A stretch of 16,608 bases of DNA from Ghiorsea sp. (GCA_021772875.1 JAJFLD010000007.1:1-16608); one strand, 5' to 3'; positions 1 to 6,684 are shown, numbered from the stretch's first letter. Numbers and translations are program-made. Notes: generated from the letters alone by a model not told the origin.

Positions 1-654
1 GCCCGCATTGGTATAACCCACCAAAGCTACAGTTAACACATCGCGTCGTTTTCGCCCTTCGCGTTGGGTCGAGCGCATTTGCCTGACTTTAGCTAAATCC
101 TCTTCCACCGATTTGATTTTGTCGCGAATCATACGTCTATCCAATTCAAGCTGGCGCTCACCTGGGCCACCTAAGAAACCATGGCCACCACGTTGCCGCT
201 CAAGATGCGTCCAGCTTTTTACCAAACGACTGATTTGATAGTTGAGGCTTGCCAGCTCCACCTGCATCACCCCTTCTCGGGTTTTTGCGCGCGCACCAAA
301 AATTTCAAGAATCAAACCCGTGCGATCGACCACCTTAGCATCAAAAGCTTTCTCTAAATTGCGCTGTTGAATAGGCGAAAGCTGAAAATCAACAAACACC
401 ACTGATGCTTCGTGTTTTTTGACAAGACCAGCAATATCTTCAGCTTGGCCTGAGCCAATCAATGTTGCAGGCACAACCCTGCGCACTTTCACCACATGCG
501 ATTCTTCCAAAACACAACCACAAGATAAAACCAATCGCTCAAACTCTTCTTGGCGCGAAGCACTTGCCACCTCACCCCAACGGCGCTCTACCAAACGCGG
601 ATGAACAGCCAATACTGATGCCTGCTCAATTTTTGTTTCTATCATTTCATCCAT
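1..654 (-). CDS. hflX: GTPase HflX, N-terminal 218 residues (gene runs off the window)
   Basis: HflX is a ribosome-associated GTPase that splits or rescues stalled ribosomes under stress. Reading the minus strand from ATG at 654 gives 218 uninterrupted codons to the window edge. The HflX N-terminal domain is followed by a glycine-rich linker with the family signature GGPGERQLELDRR at about residues 163-175. A helical basic segment follows, then the beginning of the G1/Walker A motif (VALVGYTNAG, residues 209-218), where the window cuts. The G2-G5 motifs and C-terminus lie outside. Start choice is not firm: ATG codons at 654 and 645 are in frame, and only a weak GTGGG lies upstream. The gene is transcribed away from the exported-protein gene at 719. 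The family call is very safe because the linker and P-loop are both diagnostic. Confidence 0.95.
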   Translation of the reverse strand, partial: MDEMIETKIEQASVLAVHPRLVERRWGEVASASRQEEFERLVLSCGCVLEESHVVKVRRVVPATLIGSGQAEDIAGLVKKHEASVVFVDFQLSPIQQRNLEKAFDAKVVDRTGLILEIFGARAKTREGVMQVELASLNYQISRLVKSWTHLERQRGGHGFLGGPGERQLELDRRMIRDKIKSVEEDLAKVRQMRSTQREGRKRRDVLTVALVGYTNAG

Positions 655-681
655 TAAATACCCACAAAATTATTCCTGCTA

Positions 682-709
682 TTGACAACATTATATTTAC
701 CGCTAGTTT
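682..709 (+). promoter_or_regulatory. Candidate sigma-70 promoter for the exported-protein gene at 719
   Basis: A perfect -35 TTGACA (682-687) is followed after 16 bp by TAGTTT (704-709), a fair -10. The expected start point is about 716, only about 3 nt before the ATG at 719. No Shine-Dalgarno sequence lies in front of that ATG, so the mRNA may be leaderless or nearly so. The -10 is imperfect, so confidence is moderate. Confidence 0.4.
690..695 (-). promoter_or_regulatory. Candidate -10 element for hflX
   Basis: A perfect TATAAT reads on the minus strand here, placing a start point near 684 and giving a leader of about 30 nt to the ATG at 654. No good -35 hexamer is visible 16-18 bp upstream, so the promoter would need an activator or another contact. 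It overlaps the candidate promoter of the divergent gene at 719, so the two could compete for polymerase. Confidence 0.35.
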
Positions 710-718
710 TCCAAACTC

Positions 719-1171
719 ATGCAACGCCTTACTGCTATCATCACACTCACGGCTTTTTTATTGGTCATCACCATGCCTATGCTGCCTGTTACACCCGCTT
801 GCGCCCATGCTGCCATGGCAGCGCATGCCAATGATGATACATGCGCGATGGCTTGTCATGATGAAAGCCCAGAAATCATGCCTGATGACATGAATATGTC
901 TGATTTGAATATGGACACCACAAGCCCAAAACAAACACAAGCGCTTACCAAACAAGATAGCGTTGCAGAGAAAACACCTTATTGTCGCATTGAATGCGGC
1001 TGCGGCTGCAACAACAAACCCGATACATTCCCACTCACTTTAAGCCCCCATTTACCAAGCAACACTTTGATTGCTACCAAAAACCTGCCTAGCGAACAGG
1101 CATTAAGCAAAGTTTCTATTAGCATCACTCGCCTCACCCCACCTGAATCACCCCCTCCTCGAACAAACTGA
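719..1171 (+). CDS. Small exported Cys/Met/His-rich protein, possible metal binder
   Basis: I do not recognise a named family. The 150-residue product starts with a clear Sec signal peptide (hydrophobic stretch at residues 5-25, Ala-rich cleavage region near ACAHA, about 27-31), so it acts in the periplasm or outside. The mature part has a CAMACH motif (C42, C46, H47), a Met/Asp-rich patch at about 54-66 (MPDDMNMSDLNM) and a Cys cluster CRIECGCGC (C89, C93, C95, C97). The C-terminus is Pro/Ser-rich with little predicted structure. Such Met, His and Cys clusters are common in copper or other soft-metal binding periplasmic proteins; a metal role here is inference. It lies 93 bp before an outer-membrane protein that also carries Cys and Met clusters, so the two may work together. 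No ribosome binding site precedes the ATG. Confidence 0.65.
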   Translation: MQRLTAIITLTAFLLVITMPMLPVTPACAHAAMAAHANDDTCAMACHDESPEIMPDDMNMSDLNMDTTSPKQTQALTKQDSVAEKTPYCRIECGCGCNNKPDTFPLTLSPHLPSNTLIATKNLPSEQALSKVSISITRLTPPESPPPRTN

Positions 1172-1195
1172 TATTCCTATCAAGTAACACCACAA

Positions 1196-1241
1196 CGCAT
1201 GCTTAAACATGCGTCAAACCGTTATGGCTTAAACCATAACG
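1196..1241. repeat. Two tandem perfect hairpins sharing the loop CTTAAA
   Basis: Hairpin 1 is CGCATG (1196-1201), CTTAAA, CATGCG (1208-1213). Hairpin 2 is CGTTATGG (1220-1227), CTTAAA, CCATAACG (1234-1241). Both arms are perfect and the six-base loops are identical, with 6 nt between them. Neither is followed by a T-run, so they are unlikely to be terminators. They end 13 nt before the ribosome binding site (GGAG, 1255-1258) of the outer-membrane protein gene. They may be paired operators or a structured leader that tunes translation or mRNA stability. Confidence 0.7.
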
Positions 1242-1264
1242 CATCAAGGATATCGGAGATTGAT

Positions 1265-2347
1265 ATGAGTTTTAGAAATTTAGCCATCATTGCAATGGTG
1301 GTGATGACCACAACCAGCTTCACCACAAAAACATTTGCCAGCGAGTGTGGGCTTTCATGCTGCATCGCCACAGGCATAGACGGTGTAGGTTCAAACACAG
1401 GATTAAGTGTTTCGCTACAATTTGACAGCATGCTGATGCAAACAAACAAACGTGGTACAACGGCCATCAGCCCAAATCAAATTATCAGTGAAAACTTAGC
1501 AACACGCCCTGCGATGTCGATGTTTGCTGCATCAAAGAAAATGGTGATGCAAAAAATTGCTGCCAACTTTTCTTATCGCCTTGATGAGGATAATGCTTTT
1601 GTTTTTACTGCCCCCTACATCATCAATGATATGGATATCACTATGGGCATGAAAACCATGGCTGGCATCAACTACTCAGATATCATCATGCCTACTGTGC
1701 AAGGATTGGGTGATGTTTCCCTACTTTATTTGTATGACATTTATAAAGATAACTACTTGCGCACGCGGCAACGTGTTTCTGTTGGTTTAGGCCTGAAAGC
1801 GCCCACAGGTGTTGCCGATGCCAGAAACAGTCAAGGTGATCTCATGCACATGCTGATGCAAACAGGCACCAACACTTGGGATGGCTTGTTCACCATCAAA
1901 GGCACGCTGGGTTTAGGTGAGCATGATGATGGTGGTGCGCTATGGGTGTTTTCTCCTTCTTTATTTTATCAAGTCAATTCAAGAAACAATCTTGGTTATA
2001 AAGTGGGCAATCGTTTGAATTATGATGTCTCTACACGCTACCGTTTGACATCAAAGCTTAACCTTAAACTTGATGTGAATGGTATCAAATCACAACACGA
2101 CAGCACAAATGGCAGCATAGACACGGCTTCTGGCAAAGTGGCGTATCAAAATGTATCTGGCACTACTTTTAATAATGTGGCCAACACAGGCATTCATTCC
2201 ATCTTTATCTCGCCTGGTTTTCAATGGTTGTGGGGTGATGGTTATAACATAAGTGGTGAATACCGCACGCCTGTTCGCCAAAAAACAAACGGCATACAAC
2301 AAGTCACCGACCATTGGTTCTTTTTGCGCATGAGCAAAAGCTTCTGA
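1265..2347 (+). CDS. Outer-membrane beta-barrel protein, transporter-like (Phenol_MetA_deg type)
   Basis: The product of 360 residues begins at ATG 1265, chosen over the in-frame ATG at 1199 because GGAG lies 6 nt upstream and a signal peptide starts right there (MSFRNLAIIAMVVM..., cleavage near TFA-SE, about residue 26). The mature protein opens with a Cys cluster (ECGLSCC) and then shows alternating polar/apolar strands typical of a barrel, ending in the C-terminal Phe needed for BAM-dependent insertion. The segment GLGLKAPTG followed by QTGTNTWDGLF resembles the LPTG and LQPGTGSWD motifs of the Phenol_MetA_deg/transporter barrel family. Met-rich stretches occur at about 80-95 and 130-142. 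Substrate is unknown; the neighbouring Cys/Met-rich exported protein makes metal handling plausible but unproven. A terminator follows closely. Confidence 0.8.
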   Translation: MSFRNLAIIAMVVMTTTSFTTKTFASECGLSCCIATGIDGVGSNTGLSVSLQFDSMLMQTNKRGTTAISPNQIISENLATRPAMSMFAASKKMVMQKIAANFSYRLDEDNAFVFTAPYIINDMDITMGMKTMAGINYSDIIMPTVQGLGDVSLLYLYDIYKDNYLRTRQRVSVGLGLKAPTGVADARNSQGDLMHMLMQTGTNTWDGLFTIKGTLGLGEHDDGGALWVFSPSLFYQVNSRNNLGYKVGNRLNYDVSTRYRLTSKLNLKLDVNGIKSQHDSTNGSIDTASGKVAYQNVSGTTFNNVANTGIHSIFISPGFQWLWGDGYNISGEYRTPVRQKTNGIQQVTDHWFFLRMSKSF

Positions 2348-2365
2348 TGTTCGTTTGATTAAAAT

Positions 2366-2393
2366 AACAGGGCAGCACATGCTGCTCTGTTTT
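2366..2393 (+). terminator. Rho-independent terminator after the outer-membrane protein gene
   Basis: ACAGGGCAGC (2367-2376), loop ACAT, GCTGCTCTGT (2381-2390) form a 10-bp stem with one G-U pair, followed by TTT. It starts about 20 nt after the stop at 2347 and separates this gene from the helicase. Confidence 0.8.
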
Positions 2394-2429
2394 AAATCGT
2401 CATGTTTGCATAAACCAGCTAACATGCGC

Positions 2430-2443
2430 CCTCACCTGTGAGG
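2430..2443 (+). promoter_or_regulatory. Palindrome covering the helicase ribosome binding site
   Basis: CCTCAC CT GTGAGG is a perfect palindrome whose right arm contains the Shine-Dalgarno sequence GAGGA (2440-2444), 4 nt before the ATG at 2449. As RNA it can form a 5-bp stem with a CCTG loop that hides the ribosome binding site, which could make translation sensitive to temperature or to helicase activity. A further inverted repeat CATGTT/AACATG (2401-2406, 2421-2426) lies just upstream. A regulatory role is inference. Confidence 0.4.
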
Positions 2444-2448
2444 ATTTT

Positions 2449-3693
2449 ATGAAGTTTGAGCAATACCACATCTCTGAAGACATCAAAAACAACCTAGACA
2501 AGCTTGGTTTTAAGCGGCCAACGGATATTCAGTTTAAAAGCATCCCATCGATTATGGCTGGTGAAGATGTGCTTGCGATTGCCCAAACAGGCACAGGCAA
2601 AACAGCAGCATTTGCCATTCCTGTGATTGATAAAATTCATAAATTTAAAAGCAGCAAACGCTCATACGGCATCAAATGTATTGTGATGGCGCCGACACGC
2701 GAGTTGGCACAACAAATCGGCGAAGTATTTACCAAGCTATCCCGACATACCCGTGTCAAAACATTCGCACTTTTTGGTGGGGTTGAACAAGAACAACAAA
2801 TCGTCAAGCTGCAAGATGGCATTGATATCTTGATTACTACACCTGGGCGCATGTTTGATTTGATCAATCAGAATGTGATTCGGCTTGAAGGTGTAAGCAC
2901 GCTCGTACTTGATGAAGCCGACCACATGCTTGATTTAGGCTTCATTGAAGACATCAAATACATCAAAAAAATGCTGCACAACAAACACCAAACCCTCTTT
3001 TTCTCCGCCACCATTAATGATGAAATCAAAAAATTAGCGTATTCGCAAGTCAAAAGTGAAGCCATTCGTATTCAGGTCTCGCCTAAGGATAAAGTCTCTA
3101 AAAATATCACCCATTTTGTGATGTTTGTTGAAATGGATGATAAACGTTTCTTTCTTGAGCGTTTTATCCATGAAAACCCAGAGAGTCGCATTATTGTTTT
3201 TGTGCGCACTCGCGTGCGTGCTGAGCGTGTTGCCAAAGCCATGGCCCGCGTTGATATATCAAGTGTCACCATTCATGGTGATAAAGATCAAGATGAACGC
3301 TCAGATGTGATGCGGGCGTTTAAACAAGGCAATGGCAAACTTCTCATTGCCACTGATGTCAGTGCGCGCGGCATTGATATTGCAGACATTGATTTTGTGA
3401 TTAACTATGACTTGCCCGAACGCAGTGAAAACTATGTACACCGCGTAGGGCGCACAGGGCGCGGCATCAAAAAAGGTATTGCTATTTCATTTTGCAGCCA
3501 AGAAGAAAAAGAGCTATTGGAATCCATCCAAACCTTCCTCAATAAACCCATCGATGTACTTAAAGTCAGTAAACATGATTACACCCAAACACGCACCACA
3601 CCTGATGAACCCACTAACCTTCGTGCCATCATCAATGAAGACGTTGCGCCGAAGAAACGCAAAAAAATAAAAGCCTCAAAAAAGAAGAAATAA
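2449..3693 (+). CDS. DEAD-box ATP-dependent RNA helicase, RhlE-like
   Basis: DEAD-box helicases unwind short RNA duplexes with ATP and act in RNA decay, ribosome assembly and cold adaptation. All core motifs are present in the 414-residue product: Q motif (GFKRPTDIQ, 20-28), Walker A AQTGTGKT (45-52), PTRELAQQ (82-89), GG (110-111), TPGR (131-134), DEAD (155-158), SAT (186-188), then in the second RecA domain IIVFVRT, ATDVSARGID and HRVGRTGR. The tail is short and very basic (KKRKKIKASKKKK), a common RNA-binding extension. Length is typical of a minimal RhlE-type enzyme, shorter than CsdA/DeaD. The exact subfamily (RhlE, SrmB-like, CshA) cannot be settled by eye. It stands alone: a terminator precedes it and a sigma-28 promoter follows it. 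The start is supported by GAGGA 4 nt upstream, inside a palindrome. Confidence 0.93.
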   Translation: MKFEQYHISEDIKNNLDKLGFKRPTDIQFKSIPSIMAGEDVLAIAQTGTGKTAAFAIPVIDKIHKFKSSKRSYGIKCIVMAPTRELAQQIGEVFTKLSRHTRVKTFALFGGVEQEQQIVKLQDGIDILITTPGRMFDLINQNVIRLEGVSTLVLDEADHMLDLGFIEDIKYIKKMLHNKHQTLFFSATINDEIKKLAYSQVKSEAIRIQVSPKDKVSKNITHFVMFVEMDDKRFFLERFIHENPESRIIVFVRTRVRAERVAKAMARVDISSVTIHGDKDQDERSDVMRAFKQGNGKLLIATDVSARGIDIADIDFVINYDLPERSENYVHRVGRTGRGIKKGIAISFCSQEEKELLESIQTFLNKPIDVLKVSKHDYTQTRTTPDEPTNLRAIINEDVAPKKRKKIKASKKKK

Positions 3694-3696
3694 ACC

Positions 3697-3723
3697 TAAA
3701 GTCTGCTGTCTAAACGGCGATAG
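3697..3723 (+). promoter_or_regulatory. Sigma-28 (FliA) type promoter for the signalling operon
   Basis: TAAAGTCT (3697-3704), an 11-bp spacer, then GGCGATAG (3716-3723). The enterobacterial FliA consensus is TAAAGTTT, 11 bp, GCCGATAA; this site matches 13 of 16 positions with exact spacing. The expected start point is about 3729-3731. The downstream genes fit a motility/c-di-GMP regulon. Confidence 0.75.
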
Positions 3724-3727
3724 TATT

Positions 3728-3758
3728 TCCTGAACGGAACTGTTCTTATCGTTCAGGA
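3728..3758 (+). promoter_or_regulatory. Leader hairpin masking the ribosome binding site at 3755-3759
   Basis: TCCTGAACG (3728-3736) pairs perfectly with CGTTCAGGA (3750-3758) around a 13-nt loop. The right arm covers most of the Shine-Dalgarno AGGAG (3755-3759), which is 8 nt before the ATG at 3768. If transcription starts near 3730, the very 5' end of the mRNA would form the masking strand with 7-8 pairs left. A translational control role is inference; the inverted repeat could also be a DNA operator just downstream of the promoter. Confidence 0.55.
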
Positions 3759-3767
3759 GATTATAAA

Positions 3768-4007
3768 ATGGCAATGACCCTTCGTCCTGCGGACGGCTTA
3801 GTTTCTCGACTATTGCAGCAGCAAACGCGTAGCCACCCTGTGGCTGCACAAAACACATCTGCCAAGGAACCCATTTCTGATCACGTTCAAATCTCCAACC
3901 AAGCGCGTCAACAACAACCCCAAAATGGCAACAACAAACAACAAGATTTAGAATCACAGTTGTTACGTTTATATGCCCATCATAATAAGGGTGACACAAA
4001 ACTTTGA
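3768..4007 (+). CDS. Small flagellar-regulon protein (79 aa), FlgM-like at best
   Basis: Function is not certain. The 79-residue product is polar, Gln/Asn-rich, without signal peptide or membrane segment, and probably cytoplasmic and largely disordered, with a short C-terminal helix (LESQLLRLYAHH, about 61-72). The central SDHVQISNQAR (about 37-47) resembles the DxVxISxxAR motif seen in FlgM and other small flagellum-linked proteins. It is the first gene behind a sigma-28 promoter, which agrees with a flagellar role. FlgM, the anti-sigma-28 factor, is one possibility, but the conserved FlgM C-terminal region cannot be recognised by eye, so no symbol is given. Good AGGAG ribosome binding site; the stop overlaps the start of the next gene in a TTGA. 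Confidence 0.7.
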   Translation: MAMTLRPADGLVSRLLQQQTRSHPVAAQNTSAKEPISDHVQISNQARQQQPQNGNNKQQDLESQLLRLYAHHNKGDTKL

Positions 4008-4510
4008 GCAATCAGCCACGCTTACTCATTGCCGAAGATGATGAAGCTCTTGGCGCAATCCTCGAAGAATATTTAACCGATTCTGGTTATCACGTCACGC
4101 TTGTCCAACGCGGCGATGATGCCCTCCATTTACTTAAAAAAAATCACTTTGACATAATTTTGACAGACATTGTCATGCCTGGCGCTGATGGTTTAAGCGT
4201 ATTAAACGCCAGTTGCGGTGATGCAACACGCACACTTGTTTTACTGATGACGGGTTATTCTGGCATCGAAGATGCTATGCATGCAGTAGAACAAGGAGCA
4301 TATGATTTTGTTAGTAAACCCTTCCAACTGCCAGAGATTCGCGTTCGCATTGATAATGCTGCCCGTTACCAATCTCTTTTACGCCTGTGTAAACACCATG
4401 AAACCTACAAAAACCTTGAGGTGCCTGAAGGTTTCATTTCCTACGACTTGGCTTCAAATACCACCCATACGAGTGCTGGTATCAAAGCCTATGGGATTAT
4501 AAAGGTATAA
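4004..4510 (+). CDS. Single-domain response regulator (CheY/receiver type) with short tail
   Basis: The 168-residue product is a receiver domain (about 5-122): acidic pocket E11/D12, phospho-acceptor D55 in ILTDIVMPG, switch T83 in LLMTGYS and K105 in VSKPF. The last 45 residues (CKHHETYKNLE...) match no output domain that I know, so it likely works by protein-protein contact or as a phosphate sink. The start is TTG at 4004, overlapping the previous stop (TTGA), with AGGGTG about 10 nt upstream; no in-frame ATG lies before the receiver fold. No histidine kinase is encoded nearby, so its partner is elsewhere. It sits directly before a second receiver protein with an HD-GYP output, so both may be fed by the same kinase or chemosensory array. 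Confidence 0.9.
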   Translation: MSNQPRLLIAEDDEALGAILEEYLTDSGYHVTLVQRGDDALHLLKKNHFDIILTDIVMPGADGLSVLNASCGDATRTLVLLMTGYSGIEDAMHAVEQGAYDFVSKPFQLPEIRVRIDNAARYQSLLRLCKHHETYKNLEVPEGFISYDLASNTTHTSAGIKAYGIIKV

Positions 4511-4513
4511 TTT

Positions 4514-6112
4514 ATGCTTAATATTCTTGTTGTTGAAGATCAACCCGCAGTTCGTGAAATTATTTCCGAAGTTGTCACAAGCTTAAACCTGCCTTTGCAT
4601 ATTGGCGAAGCTATCAATATCAAAGAAGCCAAGATAAAATTACATGAACAACATTGGGATGTTTTGGTGACCGATTTAAGCTTAGGTGATGGCAATTCAC
4701 TTGATTTATTAGAAGAGCTGAAAAATACCGGTATGCCTACGCCTCCTGTCATTTTAGTCAGTGGTTTTCTTTCTGCATCGCATATGCGCCAAGCCAATGC
4801 GCTGAATATCGAACATGTGCTTGCCAAACCTTTTGACCCCGATGTTCTTCTTGATTTGATAAGAAGCACGCTCAATTTAGGCAAAAGAAACCCTCACGAT
4901 CAGAGCTCGAGTCATAATACAAATCGTTTACTTCCTGAAGTGTTCGAAATGGATAGAAAACTAGGTCTTTTGTTTCGCATGTTTGATGAAATGCCTAAAA
5001 ATATTGATGTGACAAGTGTTTGCAAAAGCGCATTAAACCTAGCCATGGACATGGTGCATGCACAAGGCGGCTATATTGCACTTTTTGAGCGGCATAAAGA
5101 ACAACTTGTTCGTATTGCAAGTGAAGGCATCAATGATACTTCAGCAAAAAATACCTGCCCATTACAAAGTACACCTTTTAGCCCACTCATTTATGAGGCA
5201 GAAGAATATATAGAAACATCGCAAGATGTAACACATGTACAACCATGCTGGCCCAATATTGAAGTCAATGCATACATCGGCATACCCATCTATTTGCAAG
5301 GCATACCTATGGGGGTGCTTTGTTTGGTCAATCGCCTTGATCATAAACCGGTTTTGGGTGAAAACCGTCATATGCTTGGTTTATTGGTCAAAAAACTAGA
5401 CACCTTGCTTGATAATCGGGCTGTACATGCTGCCCTTGCCGATAGCATGAATGAAACATTGATTGCACTTGTACGCTCGCTTGAAGCACGTGATAGGTAT
5501 ACCAAAGATCATTCTTCACGGGTTAGCCACTTATCTGTTCTTTTTGCTGAAAAACTAGGCTTAGATGATGAAATCATTCAATTGATTCGCACAGGCGGCT
5601 TGCTGCATGATATTGGTAAAGTTGGTATCCCCGATTCAGTTTTACTCAAACCTGGTCGTTATACCGACCAAGAATATGCCATCATGAAAGCACATCCTGC
5701 CATTGGCGACTCCATACTTATCAATATGGATACCCTCGCACGCGAACGATTGATGGTTCGCCACCATCATGAGCGATGGGATGGTAAAGGTTACCCTGAT
5801 AAAATTGGTGGTACAGAAATACCTTTTGAAGCACGCATTGTATGTGTCGCCGATGCCATAGATGCCATGACCACACATAGGGTTTACCGCCAAGCCAAAC
5901 CACTATCTTTTTGTGCTGAACAATTGGCATATGCTTCTGGAACCCAATTTGACCCACAAATTGTTGCCGTTGCACTCGATGCAATCAAACAAGGTGAAAT
6001 CACAACACAAGCAAAATGTGATGATTATGATGAAGGTGTATTACCCATCCAAGCATCATTAACAAAGACCTTAAGAGAAAAACCACCCATAAAAAATGCA
6101 GGAGTTGCCTAA
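4514..6112 (+). CDS. Response regulator with receiver, GAF and HD-GYP domains; c-di-GMP phosphodiesterase
   Basis: HD-GYP proteins hydrolyse cyclic di-GMP to pGpG or GMP in the cytoplasm. The 532-residue product has three parts. The N-terminal receiver has phospho-acceptor D54 in LVTDLSLGDG and K105 in LAKPF. The GAF-like domain spans about 150-305 and may bind a small ligand or pair the dimer. The HD-GYP domain spans about 315-500. The active site is complete: HD at 365-366 in LLHDIGK, then the full HHERWDGKGYP at 418-428 with the GYP triplet intact, so activity is expected. The start has AAAGG 8 nt upstream. It is 3 nt after the single-domain regulator and its TAA shares an A with the ATG of the PilZ gene (TAATG), so translation is likely coupled. 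Phosphorylation of D54 probably sets phosphodiesterase activity. The C-terminal 30 residues are variable. Confidence 0.95.
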   Translation: MLNILVVEDQPAVREIISEVVTSLNLPLHIGEAINIKEAKIKLHEQHWDVLVTDLSLGDGNSLDLLEELKNTGMPTPPVILVSGFLSASHMRQANALNIEHVLAKPFDPDVLLDLIRSTLNLGKRNPHDQSSSHNTNRLLPEVFEMDRKLGLLFRMFDEMPKNIDVTSVCKSALNLAMDMVHAQGGYIALFERHKEQLVRIASEGINDTSAKNTCPLQSTPFSPLIYEAEEYIETSQDVTHVQPCWPNIEVNAYIGIPIYLQGIPMGVLCLVNRLDHKPVLGENRHMLGLLVKKLDTLLDNRAVHAALADSMNETLIALVRSLEARDRYTKDHSSRVSHLSVLFAEKLGLDDEIIQLIRTGGLLHDIGKVGIPDSVLLKPGRYTDQEYAIMKAHPAIGDSILINMDTLARERLMVRHHHERWDGKGYPDKIGGTEIPFEARIVCVADAIDAMTTHRVYRQAKPLSFCAEQLAYASGTQFDPQIVAVALDAIKQGEITTQAKCDDYDEGVLPIQASLTKTLREKPPIKNAGVA

Positions 6113-6684
6113 TGCCTGATCAAAATCGCAGACAAGACTTTCGTATTGATGATGTTTTAGCCATGCACGACCAACCGATATCCAGAGAAGAGTTTGAGAC
6201 ACAAAGAAAACAACCTGGTATCCAATCTCGGCAAAATGCCATGCTTCAGAATATGGTTGGCAAAGATATTTTCAGCAACGATCTTAAAGATGTGCTCAAC
6301 CTTGAGCTTGCCAAAGCTATTGAAATACTCGATGCCAAACTTAATTATCTGATTGGTGTAAACATGCTCAATGATGCTAGTCGCAGTGCACTCAAAGAAC
6401 GTCCTATTAATTTAAGCGTGACAGGTGCCAGTTTCTTCAGTGAAATACCTTACCGCAAAGGCGATTTCACACAGCTTCGTATCATGCTACCTTCATTTCC
6501 ACCTTCCATTTTAGAACTTATTGGCACCATCACTTGGGTAAAACAAAAGCCTGACAAAACACAACATATCGGCATTCAATTCAATTTCCGTTCCGATGAT
6601 GAAGAAAATAGTATTGTCAAATATGTCTTCCAGAGGCACAGAGAACATATACGCTTACAGGCCAAGAAAGAAAATGATACTTAA
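6112..6684 (+). CDS. PilZ-domain c-di-GMP receptor
   Basis: PilZ domains bind c-di-GMP and pass the signal to motility, adhesion or secretion machinery. The 190-residue product has the RxxxR motif at its N-terminus (R7 and R11 in RRQDFR) and the (D/N)xSxxG motif as NLSVTG (100-105), followed by barrel strands and the C-terminal helix YVFQRHREHIR typical of one PilZ subfamily. About 88 residues separate the two motifs, many more than in a minimal PilZ domain. The insert includes a helical segment (about 57-82) that may form a dimer or partner surface. AGGAG lies 7 nt before the ATG, which overlaps the HD-GYP stop. Being next to a c-di-GMP phosphodiesterase, it may report on the level that enzyme sets. 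Its TAA overlaps the stop of glmM on the other strand. Confidence 0.88.
   Translation: MPDQNRRQDFRIDDVLAMHDQPISREEFETQRKQPGIQSRQNAMLQNMVGKDIFSNDLKDVLNLELAKAIEILDAKLNYLIGVNMLNDASRSALKERPINLSVTGASFFSEIPYRKGDFTQLRIMLPSFPPSILELIGTITWVKQKPDKTQHIGIQFNFRSDDEENSIVKYVFQRHREHIRLQAKKENDT

Noticed and set aside
462..893. 143-aa open frame on the plus strand across the hflX start
   Set aside because: It runs antisense to hflX and overlaps the exported-protein gene in another frame; the product shows no domain or ribosome binding site.
1199..1264. Upstream ATG at 1199 for the outer-membrane protein
   Set aside because: It would start inside the first hairpin, lacks a ribosome binding site and would put 22 residues before the signal peptide; ATG 1265 is better.
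4506..4511. TATAAT before the HD-GYP gene as an internal promoter
   Set aside because: It overlaps the previous stop codon, has no -35 partner at 16-18 bp and would give a start inside the coding region.
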